NCBI GenBank assembly: GCA_009691105.1
Contig: SHVU01000010.1
Coordinates: 1-64,000, forward strand
Length of the DNA: 64,000 nt
Direction of reading: 5' to 3'
Origin: Rhodospirillales bacterium
GTDB lineage: Bacteria > Pseudomonadota > Alphaproteobacteria > Rhodospirillales > SHVU01
The stretch's first letter is position 1. Every line of letters begins with the position of its first letter. This document shows, piece by piece, positions 35,526-43,622 of this stretch. The notes under the pieces were generated by a model. That model did no database searches, was not told the origin of the DNA, and saw only the letters and a list, made by a program, of their open reading frames with translations. A program made the position numbers and the translations under genes.

Positions 35526-38141
35526 CTAAAGCTGCGCCGCCCGCCGGCGGAACCGCTGGCGGATGATTTCGGAGCCGGTGTTGATCGCAAACGTCATCAC
35601 GAAGAGGACGAGCGCGGCCAAGAACAGCATCCGGAACAACGTCGAGTCTTTGACGGCTTCGGGCAGTTCGACGGCGATGTTGGCCGAGAGTGCGCGAAGT
35701 CCGTTGAACACGTTCCAGTCAAGAAGCGGTGTATTGCCCGCCGCCATGACGACGATCATGGTCTCGCCGACGGCGCGGCCCATGCCGACCATGATGGCGG
35801 CGAAGACACCGCTCATCGCCGTCGGCAGAATGACCGAGGTCGCCGTCTGCCACGGTGTCGCACCGCAGGCGAGACTGGCGGCGCGCAAATGCGGCGGCAC
35901 CGCGTTCAACGAGTCTTCGGCGATCGTGTAAATGATCGGCACCACCGCAAAGCCCATGGCGAAGCCGACGATCAGAGTGTTGCGTTGGACGTAGGTTCCG
36001 ACCAGGCCGTTTCGCGCGTCCACGCCGATCGCGGTAAGCATCCAGGCGATGACCACGCTCAGCACGACGGACGCGGCGAGAATCGCGAGCCAACGGCCCA
36101 GATCGAGAAGTGCCGCCTGAAACCGCGGCCGAGCTTTGAGCGCAGCGGCGAATCGTTCCGCGGCAACGCGATCGAAGATCGTAAGCGTGATGGCCAAGGC
36201 GACGGGCAATCCCAGCAGCACCAGGAACGGCACCGGAGATCCGACCTTACCGTCGAGCCACGCGCGAAGATCGCCGGCGAAAAACAACGCCTCGAACACC
36301 TGGCCCAACGCGAAGGCGATCCAGAACGCGGCAATGACGACAACGAACATCAAGCTGAATTTGGGAATGTTCTGGAGGCGAAGCGCGTAGTGCTGCGGGA
36401 TGAGCTGCCACGCATAGGCGGCCGCAACCAGCGACACCGGCAAAACGACAAAGACCAAGAGGATTGCGGCAATCCAGTTCTCGACCCAGGGCGCCAGAAC
36501 CAACGCCGCAATAAAGCCGAGAACCACCGACGGCAACGACGCCATCATCTCCATGGTCGGCTTGACCACCGCCCGAACCCGGTGATGCACGAATTCCGAC
36601 GTATAGATCGCGCCGAGCAGCGCGATCGGAACCGCGAACAGCAGCGAATAAAGCGTCGCCTTGAAGGTCCCGAACATGAGCGGGATCAACGAGAATTTCG
36701 GCTCGAAGCTGTCGGTGCCGGACGAGGATTGCCACGTATAGGACGGCTCCGAATAGCCTTCATACCAAACGTGACCGAAGATCGAGGCCCACGTGGTTTC
36801 GGGATGGGGCACGTTCATGTCCCACGCCCGATAGCGCCCGTCGATGGCCAGCGCCACGGCGCCATCATCGCGCGGCGACAAGGCGAGAGCGCTAACGTCG
36901 CGCGGCTCCGGGGCTACCTCGAGCTTGACGAGGACCTGCTGGCTGGTCGAATGCCGGAACCATACGGCGCCGTTCTCGTCGGCCGTCAGAAACGCCTTGC
37001 CGCGATGACTCGGCTGAAGATGACGGACTGCACCGGCATGTGGCTCAAGCCGATGGATCCGGATCATCTGATAACCGTCCACCGTCTTGGCGTCGGCACG
37101 CTGCAGACGGGCGTACACGTCGACAGAGCCCTGCGATCCGCCGGCGACGATCGACTGTTCACCGATCAGAAAGTCTATGACAGTTAGATTTTCGGGGCCG
37201 GGGAAGAGATCGATGCTCTCGGCCAACACAGGCTTGGTGAAATCGCGCGAGTCGAAGCGATGCACGATCCCGGTCGTGTCGGCGACATAGATCTGATCCG
37301 CCGATTCCGTCAGGAGTACGTCGGCCACCGTGAGCGCCGCCGGCAAATCGGGAAACCGCGACGTCTCGACGCGGGTCGTGGTTTGTCCGGTCAGAATGTT
37401 GCGGCGCGATTCGGCGCGGCTGAGACGAACGACGCCGCGACCATCGACGGTAGCCAGCACGCGGGACGGGCGTTCGACGGTTCCGGCGATGCGGTATCCG
37501 AGAGCGACGATGGGGCTGCCGTCCTCGGCGATTGGTTGGGGCGCGTCGAAATCGACATCCACTTCGATCTTGCGCACCTGCGCGGAATCGATTTGCACGT
37601 AGACGGAGCGACCATCGGAGAGGGCCCGCTCGCCGAGATCGCGCAAACCGGCCGGGACCTGGTCGGTAGGCAAGACGACGGTGCCGAACCGCAAGCGACC
37701 CACGGTGACGCTGCCGTCGGCAAATCCGAACGCGATCCCGTCACCCATGGAAGACTGACCGAAACTGGTCAGGCGACGGCCGCCGAAATCGAGCGTTGGC
37801 ACCGCAATCTCGGTCCCGGTCGCAACGTGAAAGGCCCGGAGGCGCCCGCCTTCTTCGAGCACCACGGCGAGAATTTTGTGGTCGTCCATGAACGTGGCGA
37901 CAGCGCGCCCGGGTGGTACAGCGAGTCGCGCATCGCGCCGCAGGCTGGCTTCTCCGCCCGTAAACAGAGGAATGGCAACCGAAATGAGAAACGCCACGAT
38001 CCCGATGACGGCGACGATCACCGACAAGCCACCGATCGTGATGACGCTGTCGGCAATGCGATCGATGATCTTGACCGATTGCCGCGTCTTACGACGAGCG
38101 GCGGCGAGCGCGGTCATGGAAGGTGTGGAGGATTCGCTCAT
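35526..38141 (-). CDS. pstC: Phosphate ABC transporter permease PstC (long form)
   Basis: An 871-residue permease. After one membrane helix (about 35-58) there is a large extracytoplasmic region to about 485, with repeated strand-turn units such as VLAVVLEEGGRLRAF, GRLRFGTVVLP, IYVADTTGIVHRFDS and VSALALSPRDDGAVALAID that look like a beta-propeller. The C-terminal core has the usual helices and coupling loop RAASLACGATPWQTATSVILPTA. Classical PstC is about 300-330 residues. It is the second gene of the pst unit, after a hairpin that follows pstS, and runs into pstA with 9 bases between. Confidence 0.92.
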   Translation of the reverse strand: MSESSTPSMTALAAARRKTRQSVKIIDRIADSVITIGGLSVIVAVIGIVAFLISVAIPLFTGGEASLRRDARLAVPPGRAVATFMDDHKILAVVLEEGGRLRAFHVATGTEIAVPTLDFGGRRLTSFGQSSMGDGIAFGFADGSVTVGRLRFGTVVLPTDQVPAGLRDLGERALSDGRSVYVQIDSAQVRKIEVDVDFDAPQPIAEDGSPIVALGYRIAGTVERPSRVLATVDGRGVVRLSRAESRRNILTGQTTTRVETSRFPDLPAALTVADVLLTESADQIYVADTTGIVHRFDSRDFTKPVLAESIDLFPGPENLTVIDFLIGEQSIVAGGSQGSVDVYARLQRADAKTVDGYQMIRIHRLEPHAGAVRHLQPSHRGKAFLTADENGAVWFRHSTSQQVLVKLEVAPEPRDVSALALSPRDDGAVALAIDGRYRAWDMNVPHPETTWASIFGHVWYEGYSEPSYTWQSSSGTDSFEPKFSLIPLMFGTFKATLYSLLFAVPIALLGAIYTSEFVHHRVRAVVKPTMEMMASLPSVVLGFIAALVLAPWVENWIAAILLVFVVLPVSLVAAAYAWQLIPQHYALRLQNIPKFSLMFVVVIAAFWIAFALGQVFEALFFAGDLRAWLDGKVGSPVPFLVLLGLPVALAITLTIFDRVAAERFAAALKARPRFQAALLDLGRWLAILAASVVLSVVIAWMLTAIGVDARNGLVGTYVQRNTLIVGFAMGFAVVPIIYTIAEDSLNAVPPHLRAASLACGATPWQTATSVILPTAMSGVFAAIMVGMGRAVGETMIVVMAAGNTPLLDWNVFNGLRALSANIAVELPEAVKDSTLFRMLFLAALVLFVMTFAINTGSEIIRQRFRRRAAQL

Positions 38142-38183
38142 GGCTCACGCAAGACGAGGAACGCGACGGGATAGGAAGAGAAA

Positions 38184-38212
38184 GAGCGGCCGGCGCAGGG
38201 CACCGGCCGCTC
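38184..38212 (-). terminator. pstS-pstC intercistronic hairpin
   Basis: GAGCGGCCGG and CCGGCCGCTC form a perfect 10-bp stem around a 9-base loop. In the minus-strand transcript it lies 6 bases after the pstS stop and is followed by a pyrimidine-rich TTTCTCTTCC, so it may be a partial terminator or a barrier to 3' exonucleases. Either would let pstS mRNA exceed that of the downstream genes. Confidence 0.65.
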
Positions 38213-38218
38213 CGACGA

Positions 38219-39202
38219 CTAGTTCATCAACTTCTTGGCCTTGAGGTCTTCGCGAGCAATGGCGCCAGTAACGGGGAAGAACCCGTCCTTCAGCACCGCC
38301 TGCTGGCCAGCCTTGGAATAGACGTACTTGATGAACTCGGCGCGCAGCGGATCGAGCGCCTGGTTCGGATTGACGTTCACGTAGATGTAGAGGAAGCGCG
38401 ACAGCACGTAGTCGCCCGAGTAGGCGTTGTCGCTGGTCGCGTCGTAGCAGGTCGCACCCGCCTTGGCGGAGAGCGGAACCGTCTTCACGTCAGCCGTCTT
38501 GTAGCCGACGCCCGAGTAACCCATGGCGAAGCGGTCCGAGGCGATGCCCTGAACCACGGCCGACGAGCCGGGCTGTTCTTTGACCGAGTCCTTGTAGTCG
38601 CCATTGAAGAGAGCAACTTCCTTGAAGTAGCCGTACGTGCCGGACGCCGAGTTGCGGCCGTAGAGCGAAATCGGACGGTCGGCCCATTCGCCGGTCACGC
38701 CGAGCTGGCCCCAAGTCGCCATATCTTTGTCCGAGCCGCCGCGACGGGTCTTCGAGAATACCGCGTCGACTTGCTGCAGCGTCAGGCACTTCACCGGATT
38801 GTCCTTGTGGACGAACACGGCGAGAGCATCGACGGCGCTGCGCACGGCCGACGGCTTGTAGCCATATTTCTTCTCGAACTCGTCGATCTCGGCGGACTTC
38901 ATCGGCCGCGACATCGGACCAAACTGAGCCGTTCCACGGATCAAAGCAGGGGGCGCCGTTCCCGAGCCCTTGCCTTCGATCTCGATGTTGACGTTCGGGT
39001 ACTGGGCTTTGAAGCCCTCGGCCCAGAGCGTCATGAGATTGTTGAGCGTGTCGGAGCCGATCGACTTGAGGCTGCCCGAGACGCCGCTCACCGGCTTGTA
39101 GTCGGCGAGGAGCGGGTCGAGACCCTGCTGCGCATGGGCGGAGAGGCCGAGCATGACGCCGCCGGCCGCCACCAATCCCCGAAGAATGTGTCGTTTCATC
39201 AT
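38219..39202 (-). CDS. pstS: Phosphate-binding periplasmic protein
   Basis: A 327-residue periplasmic binding protein with a signal peptide (MKRHILRGLVAAGGVMLGLS, cleaved after AHA). The phosphate-contact segments are present: the N-terminal KSIGSDTLNNL, KGSGTAPPALI, and YGRNSASGTYGYF. The ATG at 39202 is preferred because AGGA lies 8 bases upstream; the earlier ATG at 39208 has it only 2 bases away. It is the first structural gene after the Pho box and probably the most strongly made product of the operon. Confidence 0.93.
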   Translation of the reverse strand: MMKRHILRGLVAAGGVMLGLSAHAQQGLDPLLADYKPVSGVSGSLKSIGSDTLNNLMTLWAEGFKAQYPNVNIEIEGKGSGTAPPALIRGTAQFGPMSRPMKSAEIDEFEKKYGYKPSAVRSAVDALAVFVHKDNPVKCLTLQQVDAVFSKTRRGGSDKDMATWGQLGVTGEWADRPISLYGRNSASGTYGYFKEVALFNGDYKDSVKEQPGSSAVVQGIASDRFAMGYSGVGYKTADVKTVPLSAKAGATCYDATSDNAYSGDYVLSRFLYIYVNVNPNQALDPLRAEFIKYVYSKAGQQAVLKDGFFPVTGAIAREDLKAKKLMN

Positions 39203-39306
39203 ATGCATTGTCCTGTGGTGTCTGTGGCTAGGAGTGGTTTGCGATCAACGGCCGACCTCCGGTCGACCGCTCGATCCGAACCCTAGCTAGCGACTGCTCC
39301 ATACCT

Positions 39307-39357
39307 ATGACTGAACGGTCTCAATGCTATGACCGATCCGTTACAGTTTCGTGACAG
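39307..39357 (-). promoter_or_regulatory. Pho box with 11-bp phased repeats ahead of pstS
   Basis: Minus-strand 7-mers recur every 11 bases: CTGTCAC (39351-39357), CTGTAAC (39340-39346), CGGTCAT (39329-39335), a weak TTGAGAC (39318-39324) and CAGTCAT (39307-39313). The spacing of 7 plus 4 bases and the CTGTCAT-like units match PhoB sites. The two most upstream units lie in the last codons and stop of phoR. The pstS start is about 100 bases downstream. A possible -10 (TAGGTA) begins within the last base of the final repeat. Confidence 0.75.
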
Positions 39358-40453
39358 GCGTTCCAGGACCAATGATTTCGGCGGAACTCTGGGGTTCCGC
39401 GAGGGGCAATTGCACCGTAAAGGTGCTGCCACGCCCCAGGACACTATCGATCGCGAAGCGTCCACGGTGACGATTGACGATGTGTTTGACGATGGCGAGG
39501 CCAAGACCGGTACCACCCAAAGCCCGCGATCGGCCTTTATCGACGCGATAGAATCGCTCGGTCAGGCGCGGCAGGTCGTCTTCGGGAATGCCTTCGCCCT
39601 GATCGATAATGGCGATGGCAATCCCCGGCTTGTCGCGGCCGACGATCCGTTCGATGACCCGGCCCTCGATCCGAATGGGCGTTCCGGCCCGGCCGTACTT
39701 GATGGCGTTGTCGATCAGGTTCTGAAAGACCTGGACCAGTTCGTCGCGATCGCCAGCCACCGGGGCAAGCCCGGCCGGGATGGCGAGGTCGATCGGCATG
39801 CTGCGCTCGGCGGCTCGTTTGGCGAGCAACTCGGCGACGCCGCCCACGATCTGCTTCACGTCCTGCGGCTCGCGCGGCTGAACGTGCTCGTGAATTTCCA
39901 CCCGCGACAGCGACAACAAGTCATCGACGAGGCGCGCCATCCGGCGGGCTTCTTCATGCATGATGGCGACGAAACGGTCGCGGGCTTCGGTGTCATCGCG
40001 GGCCTGGCCGGTCAGCGTTTCGAGCAGCCCCACCAGTGACGCCAGCGGCGAGCGAAGCTCGTGACTGACGTTGGCGACGAAGTCGGCCCGCATCCGCTCC
40101 CATTTGCGGACTTCGGTCACATCGTGAAACGCCAGCAAGGCGCCAGCCGGATGCGGCAATCCAGCGACCTGCAGAATGAAATCGCGCCGGACGGGCGCGG
40201 CGAGGCTTAGTTCGACCGATCGGCCGGGCCGGCCGGCCAACACGCTGTCGACCGCACCGAGAATGGCCGGATGGCGAATGGCTTGGGCCAGATTGCGGCC
40301 GGTCGCGGCGACCTGGAACGATTCCCGGGCGGAGCGGTTAATGGTCACGATCGTGCGGTTGCGGTCAACGACCACGATCGGATCGGGCAATTCGTCGAGA
40401 ATCCGTATGGCCCCGGTGGGATCAAACCATGGGATGTCGCGTCCTTCGGCCAT
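39341..40453 (-). CDS. phoR: PhoR-type sensor histidine kinase without membrane segment
   Basis: A 370-residue kinase with a PAS domain (about 14-115, LPDPIVVVDRNRTIVTINR), a HisKA domain with His131 (FVANVSHELRSPL) and an HATPase domain with NLIDNAIKY (N box), DQGEGIP (G1) and GGTGLGLAIVKHI (G2). The order and the SHELRSPLASLVGLLETL block match PhoR. The usual N-terminal membrane helices are missing, and an in-frame stop (TAA) five codons upstream of the ATG closes the frame. It heads the phosphate cluster and is divergent from groES. Confidence 0.9.
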   Translation of the reverse strand: MAEGRDIPWFDPTGAIRILDELPDPIVVVDRNRTIVTINRSARESFQVAATGRNLAQAIRHPAILGAVDSVLAGRPGRSVELSLAAPVRRDFILQVAGLPHPAGALLAFHDVTEVRKWERMRADFVANVSHELRSPLASLVGLLETLTGQARDDTEARDRFVAIMHEEARRMARLVDDLLSLSRVEIHEHVQPREPQDVKQIVGGVAELLAKRAAERSMPIDLAIPAGLAPVAGDRDELVQVFQNLIDNAIKYGRAGTPIRIEGRVIERIVGRDKPGIAIAIIDQGEGIPEDDLPRLTERFYRVDKGRSRALGGTGLGLAIVKHIVNRHRGRFAIDSVLGRGSTFTVQLPLAEPQSSAEIIGPGTPVTKL

Positions 40454-40583
40454 CAGGAGCGGAGTTTAACAGATTCCCCGGTCTGTCCCGATGCTCCCAG
40501 TCCCGGAGAGCTTCACGAGGCGCCGAACACGTCGGATCACCGCCCTCCGACCCGGATCCACCCTGCGAATCCGGCCTCTTCCC

Positions 40584-40612
40584 TTGACAAGGATGACCCC
40601 CGCCTCTACATG
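40584..40612 (+). promoter_or_regulatory. Sigma-70-type promoter of groESL
   Basis: A perfect -35 TTGACA (40584-40589) is followed, after 16-17 bases, by CTACAT/TACATG as the -10. It immediately precedes the CIRCE element, so bound HrcA would block initiation or clearance. Confidence 0.7.
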
Positions 40613-40613
40613 C

Positions 40614-40640
40614 TTGGCACTCATCGCACTAGAGTGCTAA
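40614..40640 (+). promoter_or_regulatory. CIRCE operator (HrcA binding site)
   Basis: TTGGCACTC-N9-GAGTGCTAA matches the CIRCE consensus (TTAGCACTC-N9-GAGTGCTAA) with a single mismatch. It lies between the promoter and the groES ATG 17 bases downstream, the standard site for HrcA repression of groESL. Confidence 0.95.
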
Positions 40641-40656
40641 CAGGCGAGGTTAAGCC

Positions 40657-40962
40657 ATGAAATTCAAACCGCTACAGGACCGCGTTGTGGTCCGCCGTCT
40701 CGAAGGCGTCGAAAAGACAACGGGTGGGATCATCATTCCCGATACCGCCAAAGAAAAGCCGATGGAAGGCGAAGTCGTCGCCGTCGGCCCGGGCGCCCGC
40801 GACGTGAGCGGCAAGCTCATCCCGATGGACGTCAAAGTCGGCGACAAAGTGCTGTTCGGCAAATGGACCGGCACCGAAGTCAAAGTCGATGGCGAAGAGC
40901 TTGTCGTTGTAAAGGAATCCGAGCTGTTCGGAGTCATCACCGACTCCGGCAAGAAGAAATAA
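40657..40962 (+). CDS. groES: Co-chaperonin GroES
   Basis: A 101-residue 10-kDa chaperonin that caps the GroEL folding chamber. It starts [14 protein letters not shown], and the mobile loop [17 protein letters not shown] binds GroEL. The C-terminus has [15 protein letters not shown] lies about 9 bases before the ATG. It is controlled by the CIRCE element upstream and followed by groEL after 23 bases. Confidence 0.97.
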   Translation: MKFKPLQDRVVVRRLEGVEKTTGGIIIPDTAKEKPMEGEVVAVGPGARDVSGKLIPMDVKVGDKVLFGKWTGTEVKVDGEELVVVKESELFGVITDSGKKK

Positions 40963-40979
40963 CGAACGGAAGGGACTAA

Positions 40980-42617
<1,638 letters not shown>

Positions 42618-42645
42618 GAATACCGACTCACTCGGTCGGTTCTCG

Positions 42646-42676
42646 AAAGGGCCGCGGCATTGCCGCGGCCCTTTTC
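42646..42676 (+). terminator. Rho-independent terminator of groESL
   Basis: GGGCCGCGGC-ATT-GCCGCGGCCC is a perfect 10-bp stem with a 3-base loop, followed by TTTTC. An A-run upstream makes it usable in both directions, and it also covers the 3' end of the minus-strand dehydrogenase remnant. Confidence 0.92.
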
Positions 42677-43589
42677 ATTTGAGCTTGGCCGGCGGGACGT
42701 CGATAGCTTTGATCAGGGCCGCGTGGTCGAGATCGCCGAACCCGAGCGCAATCAGCTTTTCGTAGAGATCAAGATTGAGCCGCGTTGCCGGCAGATCGAC
42801 ACCGATGTCGCCCGCTAGCGCCAAGGCTTGCGCCATGTCTTTTCGCTGGGTGGTCGCTTTAGCGCCGGGCTTGAGCTCGCCCGAAATCATGCGCTGGCCG
42901 TGAACTTCGAGAATACGGGAATCGGCAAAGCCACCTTTCAAGGCTTCGCGGACTTTCGCCGGATCGGCTCCGGCGCGTCGAGCGAGGGTCAGTGCCTCGG
43001 CAACCGCGCCGATCGACAGTCCTACGATCATTTGATTTGCCGCCTTCGCGATCTGGCCGGTGCCGGTCGGACAGACATGGGTGACGCGACTCCCGAGAAC
43101 GTCGAAGACCGGTCGCGCCCGATCGACCGCCGCCGCCGAACCACCGGCCATGATCGTGAGCTATGCGGCTTCGGCGCCAATGGTGCCGCCCGACACCGGC
43201 GCATCGACATAGTCGCCCCCGGCGTCGATGACTATTTTGGCGAAGCGCCGCGTCGCCGCAACGGCGGTCGTGCCCATGTCGATCACCAGACATTGGCGGC
43301 GCGCAGTGCCGAGGATTCCGACCGCACCGAGCAACACCGCTTCGACGGCCGCGGTATCGGCGACCATGACAATGACGATGGAAGCCTCGGCAGCGACGGC
43401 TCCTGGGCTCGGCATCGGAATCGCTCCGGCGGCCTTGAGATCCTCGACCGGACCCGGCGACCGGTTTCACACCAGAAGCCGCACGCCGCTCTTGAGAAGA
43501 TTCCGGCTCATGGGCCGGCCCATAAGACCAAGCCCGATGAAGCCGACGGTCTGACCTCGCAATGAGACGCGCTGATCGATGTCCGCCAT
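42675..43589 (-). pseudogene. 3-hydroxyisobutyrate dehydrogenase-family gene with two in-frame stops
   Basis: One continuous frame of 305 codons encodes a beta-hydroxyacid dehydrogenase. It has the Rossmann start GFIGLGLMGRPMSRNLL, DAPVSGGTIGAEAA, the catalytic Lys in TGQIAKAANQM and the C-terminal GFGDLDHAALIK. It is interrupted by TGA at codon 41 (43467-43469), where VWNRSP would be expected and one G-to-A change from TGG explains it. TAG at codon 143 (43161-43163) falls where family members read GTLTIM. There is no frame change. It is therefore a fresh pseudogene, or the sequence has errors. An internal ATG at 43151 could still give the C-terminal half. Confidence 0.85.
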
Positions 43590-43622
43590 TGATCGCTCCT
43601 TCCGGCCGTCGTTGACGGCGCT

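Noticed and set aside
35460-37187. 575-codon open frame on the plus strand opposite pstA/pstC
   Set aside because: It is rich in Arg, Asp, His and Gly with no domain pattern. It is the antisense shadow of GC-rich pstC codons; similar long shadows lie opposite cimA, the DAHP synthase gene, uvrD and metH.
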